DNA of 64,000 nucleotides from Mycobacterium paraterrae (lineage in GTDB: Bacteria > Actinomycetota > Actinomycetes > Mycobacteriales > Mycobacteriaceae), in contig NZ_CP092488.2 of assembly GCF_022430545.2 (NCBI RefSeq), forward strand, positions 1,736,001 to 1,800,000, written 5' to 3'. The notes under the pieces are model-generated. The model did no database searches, was not told the origin of the DNA, and saw nothing but the letters and a program-made list of their open reading frames with translations. The translations under genes were made by a program, and so were the position numbers. Position 1 is the stretch's first letter. Each line of letters begins with the position of its first letter. Of the stretch, positions 1 to 8,395 are shown piece by piece.

Positions 1-1
1 G

Positions 2-472
2 GTCCCGCGGGCCCATCGTTTTCCCACCGCGCCGGTGTCGCCCGACGCTGTGTTGCTGACCTCCATGCGGGTCGAGCCCGGACCGGACGCCGACGAATTG
101 CCGTACACCCTGGTGGCTCGAGTCGTCGACGAGTTGGTCCGCCGCGGTGTGCGAGCCCTCGAAGCGTTCGGCCGCACCGAGAAAGTCGCGGAGCTGACAA
201 CCTTGGCGAGCGTAGATCCCGAGCTGATGCCGGTGCTCGAGGTGCTGGGGGACTGCTCGGCCGAGCAGTGTGTGATCGATGCCGAATTTCTGCTCGACGC
301 GGGATTCGTCGTGGTGGCGGCGCATCCCTATTTTCCGCGACTGCGCCTCGAACTGGACAAGGGTCTGGGGTGGAAGGCCGAAGTCGAGGCGGCGCTGGAG
401 CGACTGCTGGAGAGTGCGGCGCTGCAACAGCCCGTCGCGGCGGGAGCCCCGGGCGACGTGGGCGTCGGCTAG
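2..472 (+). CDS. GNAT-like acetyltransferase, 5'-truncated (Rv3916c-position protein)
   Basis: The frame is open to the left window edge, so only the C-terminal ~156 residues are present and the start is missing. The stretch VLLTSMRVEP followed by a basic helix and a hydrophobic RALEAFG segment resembles the fold core of GNAT acyltransferases. The gene sits tail-to-tail with cwlM, as the conserved Rv3916c-type gene does in mycobacteria, and the two stop codons overlap (470-472 against 469-471). The substrate is unknown. A different alpha/beta fold cannot be excluded because the N-terminal acyl-CoA site lies outside the window. Confidence 0.65.
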   Translation, partial: VPRAHRFPTAPVSPDAVLLTSMRVEPGPDADELPYTLVARVVDELVRRGVRALEAFGRTEKVAELTTLASVDPELMPVLEVLGDCSAEQCVIDAEFLLDAGFVVVAAHPYFPRLRLELDKGLGWKAEVEAALERLLESAALQQPVAAGAPGDVGVG

Positions 473-1689
473 GAACTGCTGGCGCGGCCGGCCTGCTCGA
501 CGGCGAGCTCGTGAGCAAGCAGCTCGGCAAACGTGAACGTGCCGGTGGGCCGATCGTTTTTGCCGAGCAGGTAGAGCCGCTTGACGGCGGCCAGGATCCC
601 TTCGGCGATCGCGTCGCGGGCCTGCGTGGTGGTCAGCATGGCCCGATCATGTGGGTTGCTGATATAGCCGACGTCGACCTGCACTGTGGGCATCCGGGTC
701 AGGCGCAGCAGATCCCAGGTGCGGCCGTGGGTGCGGCAATCACGTAAACCGGTGCGCGCCACCACTTCTCGTTGAATGAAGTCGGCGAGGTTACGGCCGA
801 TGGTCGACACCGAGCCGTGCGAATTACCGAAGTGGAACGAGGCGACGCCGCTGGCCGACGGGCTGGCCTGGGTTTCACAGCGCAGGCTGATCATCAGGTC
901 TGCGCCGACGGCGTTGGCGGTCGCCGCGCGCTCGTGGTCGGACGGGCTGCGGTTGGTCGGCCGCGAGAGGAACGTCTCCATGCCGATCGCCGTCATTCGG
1001 CCTTCGAGCCGACTTCCCAAGTCCCAAAGAATGTCCGCTTCGCTGATCGGCCCCGCCGACCCGTGCGCGATCAGGCCGTGGTCGTTGCCGCCGCGGCCCG
1101 GGTCGATGATGATCCGCTTGCCCGAGAGTCGCGGCCCCGACCGGCGCACCAATTCTTCTTCGCGAATCGCGTGCAGCGAGCCGCCGGTTACCCGCGAACT
1201 GAGAAAGTACAAGGAGCGCAACGTTTCTGGGCCGCAGATGCCGTCGGCGTACAGCCCGTACTCGCGCTGGTACGACATCAGACCGTTGTGCGTCTGCAGG
1301 CCGAAGTACCCGTCTACCAGGCCGGTGTAGAAACCGAGATCCTGCAAGCGGGCCTGCAGCGTTGCGACGTCGTCGCCGTACATCGGCGCACCGAACTGGT
1401 GATGCAGGGTGCGAGCGCCCAGCCGGTAAGAAGCTTCCCGCAACGCGCGATTGGTGGCCTCCCCGACGATCCCGTCGACAAGTAGACCGCGGTGCTGTTG
1501 GAACGCACGTACTGCATGGTCGAGCTCGTCGTCGAAGACGTCGGCGGCAATATGCCGTCCGGTGTTGAGATCGGCATCCGCACCGACCAGGTGGCCGAGC
1601 GCGATCAGTGACGCGCGGATCTCAGTGACCGCCGCGTTACGGTCACCGCGGCGCAGCTCAGCGCCGTCGCCGCCGTGCGGTCCTGACAT
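469..1689 (-). CDS. cwlM: CwlM, amidase-like regulator of peptidoglycan precursor synthesis
   Basis: The 406-residue protein has two peptidoglycan-binding (PG_binding_1) repeats in the first ~170 residues and an Amidase_3 fold at about 190-375. In mycobacteria CwlM is a cytoplasmic PknB substrate that stimulates MurA rather than a hydrolase. The sequence fits this: the usual DPGHGG zinc motif reads DPGRGG, and the later zinc-ligand His lies in a segment reading ISLRCE, so two ligands appear to be Arg. Thr382 in the RPTGTFTF tail matches the position reported as the PknB site in M. tuberculosis. A GGAGG Shine-Dalgarno precedes the ATG. It is the last gene of the sigM-to-cwlM series, 120 bp after trxC. 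Confidence 0.93.
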   Translation of the reverse strand: MSGPHGGDGAELRRGDRNAAVTEIRASLIALGHLVGADADLNTGRHIAADVFDDELDHAVRAFQQHRGLLVDGIVGEATNRALREASYRLGARTLHHQFGAPMYGDDVATLQARLQDLGFYTGLVDGYFGLQTHNGLMSYQREYGLYADGICGPETLRSLYFLSSRVTGGSLHAIREEELVRRSGPRLSGKRIIIDPGRGGNDHGLIAHGSAGPISEADILWDLGSRLEGRMTAIGMETFLSRPTNRSPSDHERAATANAVGADLMISLRCETQASPSASGVASFHFGNSHGSVSTIGRNLADFIQREVVARTGLRDCRTHGRTWDLLRLTRMPTVQVDVGYISNPHDRAMLTTTQARDAIAEGILAAVKRLYLLGKNDRPTGTFTFAELLAHELAVEQAGRASSS

Positions 1690-1809
1690 TTCAAGGCCTC
1701 CGGTAAGCCGGTGTTAGCCCTGCCGCTTGTTTGACAGGCTTGGCCGTATTGTCTCAGACGCTTTACGGTTTCGGGAAAACGCCAGGCGAGCGCGTCGACG
1801 TCCAGCGAA

Positions 1810-2160
1810 CTACGCGAGGCCCGGCACGGCGTCGGAAAGCTCGCGCAGCAGAGCCGCCTTGCCCTTGGCGCCGACGATGCGCTTGACCGGCTCGCCGTCC
1901 TTGAACAGGATCAGCGTAGGGATCGACACCACGTCGAAATTACGGGCCGTCTCGGGGTTGGCGTCGACGTCGAGCTTGGCGACGGTCAGATGATCGGCAG
2001 CGTCGGCGGCGATTTCGGCAAGTACAGGTGCGACCATCTTGCAAGGTCCGCACCAGGTGGCCCAAAAGTCAACGAGCACAGGGGTTTTACTCGACAGCAC
2101 GTCGCTGCCAAACGACGCGTCCGAAACGTCAACAGGTGCGCCGGATTCGGTTTGTGTCAT
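1810..2160 (-). CDS. trxC: Thioredoxin TrxC
   Basis: This 116-residue thioredoxin has the WCGPC active site in FWATWCGPCKM (residues ~33-43) and the cis-Pro loop SIPTL. It reduces disulfides in cytoplasmic proteins and is recharged by the thioredoxin reductase encoded 14 bp upstream on the same strand. TTGGAG sits about 8 nt before the ATG. Co-transcription with trxB and the sigM/rsmA pair would tie it to SigM-controlled redox or envelope stress; that link is inferred from the layout. Length and motifs are those of a normal, intact member. Confidence 0.97.
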   Translation of the reverse strand: MTQTESGAPVDVSDASFGSDVLSSKTPVLVDFWATWCGPCKMVAPVLAEIAADAADHLTVAKLDVDANPETARNFDVVSIPTLILFKDGEPVKRIVGAKGKAALLRELSDAVPGLA

Positions 2161-2174
2161 CGCAGATACTCCAA

Positions 2175-3173
2175 TCAGAGGGTCGCTGTCGCCGGTTGGC
2201 CGGCGGGTTTGGTGTGAGTCCGCTCACCGGGCTCCGCATGCTCGGCCAGCCAGCGCTCGGCGTCGATGGCGGCCGAGCAGCCGGTGCCGGCGGCGGTGAT
2301 CGCCTGACGGTAGGTGTGGTCGACCAGGTCACCGGCGGCAAACACGCCGTCCACCGAGGTGAAGGTCGTGTGGCCCCGGACCAGCACGTAGCCGTCGTCG
2401 TCGAGATCGACCTGGCCGCGCACGAGTTGCGAGCGCGGGTCGTGCCCGATCGCGACGAACACACCGGTGACTGGAAGCGTCGACTCCTCGCCGGTAATGG
2501 TGTCGCGCAACTTCAGGCCGGTGACCGTGTTCTCCCCTTCGACCGCGACCAGGGCCTTCTTGGTAGCGAACGTGATCTTGTCGTTTGCGCGGGCCCGGTC
2601 GAGCATGATTTTCGAGGCCCGGAATTCGTCACGGCGGTGCACCAGGGTGACACTGCGGGCGAACTTGGTCAGGAACGTCGCCTCTTCCATGGCCGAGTCG
2701 CCGCCGCCGATCACCGCGATGTCCTGGTCGCGGAAGAAGAACCCGTCACAGGTGGCACACGCGCTCACGCCGCGGCCGAGCAGCTCCTGCTCGCCCGGCA
2801 CGCCCAGGTAGCGAGCAGCGGCACCCATCGCCAAAATCACGGCGCGGGCGTGCAGCGTCTCGCCTTCGGAGGTGGTGACGGATTTGACCGGGCCGTCCAG
2901 CGACACCGCTTCGACGTCCTCCATCCGCAGGTCGGCGCCGAACCGCAGTGCCTGCTCGCGCATCTGGTCCATCAGCTCGGGGCCTTGGATGCCGTCGCGG
3001 AATCCGGGAAAATTCTCCACCTCGGTCGTCGTCATCAAGGCACCGCCGAACGACGTGCCCTCGAAGACCACGGGGGCCAGTTGCGCACGGGCGGTGTAGA
3101 GCGCCGCGGTGTAGCCGGCCGGCCCGGAGCCGATGACGATGACGTCGTGAACGGTGCTGGTTGAGGAACTCAT
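2175..3173 (-). CDS. trxB: Thioredoxin reductase TrxB
   Basis: NADPH-dependent flavoprotein that reduces thioredoxin. The FAD dinucleotide fold GSGPAGYTA lies near the N-terminus, the redox-active CATCDG in the middle, the NADPH-binding GGGDSAMEEA just after it, and the closing FAD motif GVFAAGDLVD near the C-terminus. The frame is open further upstream to 3248, but the start at 3173 is chosen because GGAAAGG lies about 8 nt before it and it gives 332 residues, the family's usual length; the extra upstream residues look non-coding. It lies between rsmA and trxC. Confidence 0.96.
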   Translation of the reverse strand: MSSSTSTVHDVIVIGSGPAGYTAALYTARAQLAPVVFEGTSFGGALMTTTEVENFPGFRDGIQGPELMDQMREQALRFGADLRMEDVEAVSLDGPVKSVTTSEGETLHARAVILAMGAAARYLGVPGEQELLGRGVSACATCDGFFFRDQDIAVIGGGDSAMEEATFLTKFARSVTLVHRRDEFRASKIMLDRARANDKITFATKKALVAVEGENTVTGLKLRDTITGEESTLPVTGVFVAIGHDPRSQLVRGQVDLDDDGYVLVRGHTTFTSVDGVFAAGDLVDHTYRQAITAAGTGCSAAIDAERWLAEHAEPGERTHTKPAGQPATATL

Positions 3174-3247
3174 TCCAACCTTTCCGATACGTTGAGCCGT
3201 TTGTGTGCACTGGAACGCCAGGGTATGCGGTGCTGTTCCCGCGAACA

Positions 3248-3910
3248 TTACGGACGACGCACGATCCTGTCAGCCGACAGGCCGGTGCTGGCCGAACTGC
3301 AGGTCGGGGCCACCGCGAGGGCGGCGAACGCTCCGGGAGCGTCACCGGGAAGCACCAGGAGAACCGCCGGGTGCCCGGCAAAGTCGATCGGGCGGGCGCC
3401 CAGCACGCGCGTGTTGACGGGGTAGCCAAGCCCGGCCAGACACGAGGCTCGGCGTTGTGGATCGCTGAGCGGCCCGAGGTCGGGCGGGCGGTCTAGTAGC
3501 GCGAGGATCTGTTCGTCGGACAGTGGAATGGTCCGCGGTGGACGGGACACCGTGATGTGCTCGATGGTGGTGGGCCGGCTGGGCATCGGCGCCGGCGCGG
3601 CGAGCAGGGCCCGGGTGCCGAGCCACGCCGCCAGGGTCAACGCGGTCAATCCGGTCGCCGCGACCGCTATTCGGGCCGCCCGGGGCAGCTTCGGTCGGCC
3701 CCGGTTGATCGCGTGGGTGGGCGGCACAGGTCCCAGCGCCGCGATGTCGCGGCGTACCCGGTTCAGCGCGTCCATTGTCTGTCGGGCGCCGGGATCGTCG
3801 CGGATACGCCGGCGCAGCCGGGCCGCGGTCTCGTCGTCGAACAGCCCGGCCTGCAGGTCGGCGAGCGTCTCCGCGGTTAGCGGCAGGTTGTCCGGGTCGA
3901 CGGTGTCCAT
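3248..3910 (-). CDS. rsmA: Anti-sigma-M factor RsmA
   Basis: The 220-residue membrane protein lies 34 bp downstream of sigM. The N-terminal ~95 residues are cytoplasmic and include an acidic segment with paired arginines (AARLRRRIRDD). A single membrane helix (IAVAATGLTALTLAAWLGTRALL) follows, then an extracytoplasmic domain of ~95 residues. This is the topology of an ECF anti-sigma factor. No HxxxCxxC zinc motif is present, unlike the RsrA class. It should hold SigM at the membrane until an envelope signal releases it. The ATG has only a weak GGGG before it. Confidence 0.85.
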   Translation of the reverse strand: MDTVDPDNLPLTAETLADLQAGLFDDETAARLRRRIRDDPGARQTMDALNRVRRDIAALGPVPPTHAINRGRPKLPRAARIAVAATGLTALTLAAWLGTRALLAAPAPMPSRPTTIEHITVSRPPRTIPLSDEQILALLDRPPDLGPLSDPQRRASCLAGLGYPVNTRVLGARPIDFAGHPAVLLVLPGDAPGAFAALAVAPTCSSASTGLSADRIVRRP

Positions 3911-3944
3911 CCGCCCCAGTGTCCGGCACCGAGCGACGGCCCGG

Positions 3945-4529
3945 CTAGCCGGCTGGAGGATGCGGGGCCGGGTCGGTCTGCAGGTAGCCGAGGATCGCGG
4001 CCAGCCGGGCCCGGGCCCGGGCGCAGCGACTCTTCACGGTGCCCTCCGCGACGCCCAGCAGGCGGGCGGTATCGGCAACCGAATAGCCGTGCATGTCGAC
4101 GGCGACCACGGCGGCGCGCTGGTCGACGGGTAGGCGCATCAGCGCCCGCTGCACGGTGATCGCCGTCTCGACCTGGGCGGTGCGATCCGGCACCGGGTAC
4201 ACATCGTCGAGCAGCGCGGTCGGATGAGTCATGTTGCGGCGCAAACGATCCAGGCACGCGTTGACGACGATGCGGTGCAACCAGCTGCTCACGGCGGCGT
4301 CGTGCCGGAACGAACCCGCCCCGCGATGCGCCGACGCCATCGCCTCCTGCAGTGCGTCTTCGGCGTCCTCGGCGCAGCGACTGGTCAGCCGCGCGACGCG
4401 GTGTAGCTGGCGGTGGTGGCGGTGGAACAGTTCTTCGAAAGCGAACCGGTCGCCGGCGACGTGGGCGGCCAGCAGCTCAGCGTCGCTGCGTTGTCCGGGA
4501 GGTTGCCGGCGAACCTTCGTCGAGCCCAC
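3945..4529 (-). CDS. sigM: ECF sigma factor SigM
   Basis: The 194-residue ECF sigma factor has region 2 (FEELFHRHHRQLHRVA through EDALQEAM and the -10-reading SWLHRIVVNACLD) and region 4 with the helix-turn-helix YSVADTARLLGVAEGTVKSR. No extra C-terminal domain is present. It is encoded directly ahead of its predicted antagonist rsmA and the thioredoxin genes. The GTG start at 4529 is preceded by TACTGT only 6 nt away with no Shine-Dalgarno, suggesting a leaderless transcript. M. tuberculosis SigM controls surface lipids and ESX genes; the regulon in this strain is unknown. Confidence 0.93.
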   Translation of the reverse strand: MGSTKVRRQPPGQRSDAELLAAHVAGDRFAFEELFHRHHRQLHRVARLTSRCAEDAEDALQEAMASAHRGAGSFRHDAAVSSWLHRIVVNACLDRLRRNMTHPTALLDDVYPVPDRTAQVETAITVQRALMRLPVDQRAAVVAVDMHGYSVADTARLLGVAEGTVKSRCARARARLAAILGYLQTDPAPHPPAG

Positions 4530-4535
4530 GGCCGG

Positions 4536-4541
4536 ACAGTA
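4536..4541 (-). promoter_or_regulatory. Candidate -10 element for leaderless sigM mRNA
   Basis: TACTGT (TANNNT form) lies 6 nt before the sigM GTG, with no ribosome-binding site between them. This spacing puts transcription initiation at or next to the start codon. Confidence 0.4.
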
Positions 4542-4582
4542 GCCAATCGGCCGGTGGCCGGCACTTCACTCGACGAGGCCTG

Positions 4583-7500
4583 TCAGGACTTGGCCTGCAC
4601 GGTGACCTCGGAGAGGCTGGCCCGACTCGCGCCGTTCTCCGTCCCCAGCGTCGAAATCCACACCAGCACATACTGTGTCGGTGACGAGGCGTTGACCTGA
4701 ATGGTGTTGTGCCCCGGGTGCATAGGCATCGGCTGGCTCAGCACCGTGGTGTCCTCGAGCTTGGCGGGAGTGGCGGTCGCCGACGAGCGGATCTGGATCT
4801 TGGTGCCGGTGCTGGCGAGGTCGACGTTGACGGCCCCGACCACCGTCGGCTGCGGCAGTTTCAGCATCAGACCGACGCCACTCTTGAAGCCGGGGAAGGG
4901 CACCGGGTCGTGATAGATGTCGGTGTCCCAGGCGGTACCCGGGCTGCCGTCGATCGCCAGCGCGGCCGCCCCGGGGTTGTCGGGTTCGCCACCGGGGGAG
5001 TAGACGGTCGCCCCGACCGGCTTGACGACGCTGCCTGCGGCAGCGGTGTCGCCGGAGGTCGCGCTAGTGGACGGACCGTTGAGGCCGAGCTGGTCTTTGT
5101 CCAGTCCGGTGACATCGCTGAACATCTTGCTCAGTACCGACGCCAACACCAGCAGCGCGACCACGATCACCGCGGCGGCGGCACCTATGCCGATCATGAC
5201 AGCCCGTCGCCGACGGGCCCGCGCTTCTACCTCGTCGGTCTCCGTCAACGGTGCACGCGCCGGACGCGAGGGCGTCGGCGGAGGCTCGGATTCGTTGATC
5301 GGAGCGAGCAGTTCGGTCCGATCGGCGACCACGGTGGCCTGTTGCAGCAAGTTCAAAAGCGTAGCGGCGCTGCGTATCCCGCCATCCAGCTGGAGCGAAT
5401 GGGTAGCCGCCGCGGAGATCTGGAACGGGATATCCGCGTCGATCGCGCTCGGATCGACGACGTGTCCGGCCGCATCACGCGGTGCCGGGGCCATTCCGCT
5501 GGGCTCGCCGGACTCGGGCAGCGGCCACCGATTGACCAGCAGCGCGTACAACGCAGCGCCGATCCCGCGGATGTCGTCTTCCGGGGTGATGCCGGGCATG
5601 GTGGCGGGGAAGGCGAGCACGACGTCGCCCTCGATGCTGACGCGCACCCGCGCGGGGTGATCGATCGACAGTGCGACCCCGGCGTGGTGGGCCGCCTCGG
5701 CAGCGGCGGCCAGGGTCTGCATCGCGCGCGACGCCCCAGCGGCCGACGGCGAGGTGTCGGCGACCTCCTGCAGCGAGCCGCCTCGGACCCATTCGCTGAC
5801 GACGAGCCCGCCAGTGCCGGTGTGCACCACGTCGAGGATGCGGGCAATTCCCATCTTGTCGATGCGGCTCAGCTTCATCGTGCGCGCGAGGATTTCGCGG
5901 ATCTGGCTGTCGGGCAGCTCGCCGTCCGGGTCAACGAAGGTCAGAGCCACCTGCCGGTTCAGCGCGGTGTCCAGCGCTTGCCAGAACTTCAGATGCGGCG
6001 CCCCGCCGTGGAAGACCAGCAAACGGTAGCGGCCCCGCGCGATGCTGGCGCCCGGCACCAGCTGCGGTTCGTCGGTAGGGGAGGGTGCCGCCCCGCCCAC
6101 GGGCGAGGCCTGGCCGGCGTCGAACGCGCTGGTCTCCAGCTCGGAGTCGGACTGGATGCCATTGGCGGCGTGCATGGCGACGGTTTCGAGTTGCGCATCG
6201 GCAGGTACGTCGGGATGGAAGTCGTCCGCCACCCCCGGCGACGATGCGGACGGCGTAGCCGGCCGTTGAGGAGCTGGAAAGTCAGATCCCCCCGGCGACG
6301 ATGCGGACGGCGTAGCCGGCCGTTGAGGAGCTGGAAAGTCAGGTCCCGCCGGCCGAGGCCCGATGTGCGAGGGGGGCGGGTCGGTGACAGCCTTTGTCGA
6401 GGCGCTGTCCGATGAACCGTCGATCATCTCCGCTCCTCTCCCCAGCCCCTCCCCGGTTGAGTGCTCCGGGTACCCGGCCCGGATGGGTCCTGCTGCGGAG
6501 TGCCCCGCCTGCGCAGCCGGAAACCTGCGCTCAGGGTACGTGACGATGCCGGGGCGCAACAGTTCGTTTCCACCACGGATTTTAGCTGCGGCGACGTCGG
6601 CTGACCTGCCCGAAGACGACGGTGTGGGAGCCGCGGTTCCGGCCGGCTTGGCGCCGGCCCAGCCGCGAAGCTTGGCCAGGGCCGCCAGCGCCTCGGGCAC
6701 CTGCGCGCGGACCATGACGGTCGCCACGATCGGCGCCATGATGACACCGAGCACGAACAGCCGTAGCAACGAACCGGCCCCGCCGCCGTAGGCGGTGAGC
6801 CGCTGCAGGCCCAGCAGCACGTCGACCAGGTACGCGATCAGGCCGGCGAGCAGCGACGCGGTGGCCGTGACCAGAATCGTCCGCACCTCCGCGACGCCGA
6901 GTAGATGGCCGCCAGCGGGCCGCAGTGCGTTTCGCAGCAGGACGTAGCCGGCGACGGCGCCGGCCAGGAAGCCCAGGCCGTTGGCCAACCCGAGATACGC
7001 CGCGACCAGGTCGGCATTGTCGGTCAGGTGCGGCGCGACCAGCGACGCCGCGATCTTCACGATCGTGATGACGACGATGATCGCGATCGGCAGCCACGGT
7101 TGCTCGCGGGCGTAGAACACCCGCAGTTGCAACAGCACCACGGCGTAAGGGAGCAGGGTGAACGCCGACATCGCGATCGCCGCGCCCAGGTGGCCGGCGT
7201 CGACGTCGCCGAAACGGCCGTACGCGAACAACGCGCTGCCCATCGCCGAGCCGCCCACGGTCATGAACGCCACCGTCGGAATGAGCGTGATCATCGTCAG
7301 CCGGGTGGCCAGCGACAGGTCGGCAAGTACCGCGGCGGTGTCGTCGGCGGCGGCGTTGCGGCTCAGCCGGGGCATCACCACCGTCAGCACGGTCACGCCG
7401 ATCATCCCGTAAGGCAGCATCAGCACCAGCCAGGTGTAGTTATAGATGGCCGGGCCGGAAGCGGCTGCCGTGCTGGCGATCTGGTTGGTGACGATCAAGC

Positions 7501-8395
7501 CGACCTGGCTGATCAACACATAGAGCACCATCGCGGCGGCCATCGTGCCGAAGCGTTTGAGCCGGTCGTCGATTCCCCACAGCGGGCGGAGGCTGATCCG
7601 GTGCCGTCCGATCGACGCCAGCAGCACCGCGGTCTGAGCGACGACGCCCAATGTGGTGCCGACGCCCAGGATCAGCAATTTGGTGTTGCCCATTTCGACG
7701 GGGTCGATGGATAGCTGCCCGGGCGCCGCCAGGTATGCGCCGAGGGTGGCGATCGCGACGACGTTGTTCAGCACCGGCGCCCATGCCGGAGGCCCGAACA
7801 CGTTGCGCGTGTTGAGGATCGCCATGAACACCGAGGACAGGCCGTAGAAGATCACCTGGGGGAGCAGCAGGTAGGCGAAAGCGATCGTCAGCGGCTCGTT
7901 GACCTGAGGATCACGGCCCAGCATCAATCGCACCAGCAGCGGCGCGGCCGCCACCGCCAGCAGCGTCGTACCGAGCAGCACGGTGGTCGCCAGCGTCACC
8001 AGCCGCCGCACGAAGGCCGCACCGCGGTCCGGGTCGTCCTTCTCGGCGCGGGCCAGCACCGGTACGAAAATCGCGGTGAACGTCGCCTCCAACACCAGTG
8101 CGGCGACCAGGTTCGGTAGCTGGTTGGCCACGGTGAATGCGCTGGACAGCGCGGCTCCCAGGATCGCGGCCAACAGCACGATGCGGGCGAAGCCGGTGAC
8201 TCGGCTGACGAGGGTCGCCAGCGCCATGCCCCACGACCGCGAGACAAGGGCGGCGTCGGAGAGCTCCGGGCGCGGGGGTGGTTGGGAACCCTGGGACGAC
8301 GCCAGGCCGGTCGGCGGCAGCGGCCCGGTCGGCGGGCCGGAGTTGCGTCGGCTCGGCCGCTGCGCGTGCGGCGGCGGTGGCAGGGGGCGGTTCAC
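4583..8395 (-). CDS. murJ: MurJ/MviN lipid II flippase with C-terminal pseudokinase domain
   Basis: The 1270-residue protein starts with a proline-rich cytoplasmic tail, followed by a multi-helix MOP-family MurJ core (about residues 45-590, e.g. VANQLPNLVAALVLEATF). A long low-complexity linker (about 590-775) comes next, then a kinase-like domain (about 780-1015) starting GASIARGRYRLL and lacking the usual catalytic motifs. A membrane helix near 1064-1086 leads to an extracellular beta-rich domain with AALAIDGSPGTAWDTD, as in discoidin-type carbohydrate-binding folds. In M. tuberculosis this pseudokinase is phosphorylated by PknB and binds FhaA. The linker carries an in-frame 19-residue duplication. 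The GTG start overlaps the stop of the upstream DUF6049 gene (GTGA), implying translational coupling. Confidence 0.93.
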   Translation of the reverse strand: MNRPLPPPPHAQRPSRRNSGPPTGPLPPTGLASSQGSQPPPRPELSDAALVSRSWGMALATLVSRVTGFARIVLLAAILGAALSSAFTVANQLPNLVAALVLEATFTAIFVPVLARAEKDDPDRGAAFVRRLVTLATTVLLGTTLLAVAAAPLLVRLMLGRDPQVNEPLTIAFAYLLLPQVIFYGLSSVFMAILNTRNVFGPPAWAPVLNNVVAIATLGAYLAAPGQLSIDPVEMGNTKLLILGVGTTLGVVAQTAVLLASIGRHRISLRPLWGIDDRLKRFGTMAAAMVLYVLISQVGLIVTNQIASTAAASGPAIYNYTWLVLMLPYGMIGVTVLTVVMPRLSRNAAADDTAAVLADLSLATRLTMITLIPTVAFMTVGGSAMGSALFAYGRFGDVDAGHLGAAIAMSAFTLLPYAVVLLQLRVFYAREQPWLPIAIIVVITIVKIAASLVAPHLTDNADLVAAYLGLANGLGFLAGAVAGYVLLRNALRPAGGHLLGVAEVRTILVTATASLLAGLIAYLVDVLLGLQRLTAYGGGAGSLLRLFVLGVIMAPIVATVMVRAQVPEALAALAKLRGWAGAKPAGTAAPTPSSSGRSADVAAAKIRGGNELLRPGIVTYPERRFPAAQAGHSAAGPIRAGYPEHSTGEGLGRGAEMIDGSSDSASTKAVTDPPPSHIGPRPAGPDFPAPQRPATPSASSPGGSDFPAPQRPATPSASSPGVADDFHPDVPADAQLETVAMHAANGIQSDSELETSAFDAGQASPVGGAAPSPTDEPQLVPGASIARGRYRLLVFHGGAPHLKFWQALDTALNRQVALTFVDPDGELPDSQIREILARTMKLSRIDKMGIARILDVVHTGTGGLVVSEWVRGGSLQEVADTSPSAAGASRAMQTLAAAAEAAHHAGVALSIDHPARVRVSIEGDVVLAFPATMPGITPEDDIRGIGAALYALLVNRWPLPESGEPSGMAPAPRDAAGHVVDPSAIDADIPFQISAAATHSLQLDGGIRSAATLLNLLQQATVVADRTELLAPINESEPPPTPSRPARAPLTETDEVEARARRRRAVMIGIGAAAAVIVVALLVLASVLSKMFSDVTGLDKDQLGLNGPSTSATSGDTAAAGSVVKPVGATVYSPGGEPDNPGAAALAIDGSPGTAWDTDIYHDPVPFPGFKSGVGLMLKLPQPTVVGAVNVDLASTGTKIQIRSSATATPAKLEDTTVLSQPMPMHPGHNTIQVNASSPTQYVLVWISTLGTENGASRASLSEVTVQAKS
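6232..6345. repeat. Two-copy 57-bp tandem repeat inside murJ
   Basis: Two adjacent 57-bp units (6232-6288 and 6289-6345) differ at one base (a at 6286, g at 6343). Each encodes 19 residues beginning DFPAPQRPATPSASSPG, so the reading frame is kept. They lie in the disordered linker between the flippase core and the pseudokinase. Confidence 0.95.
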
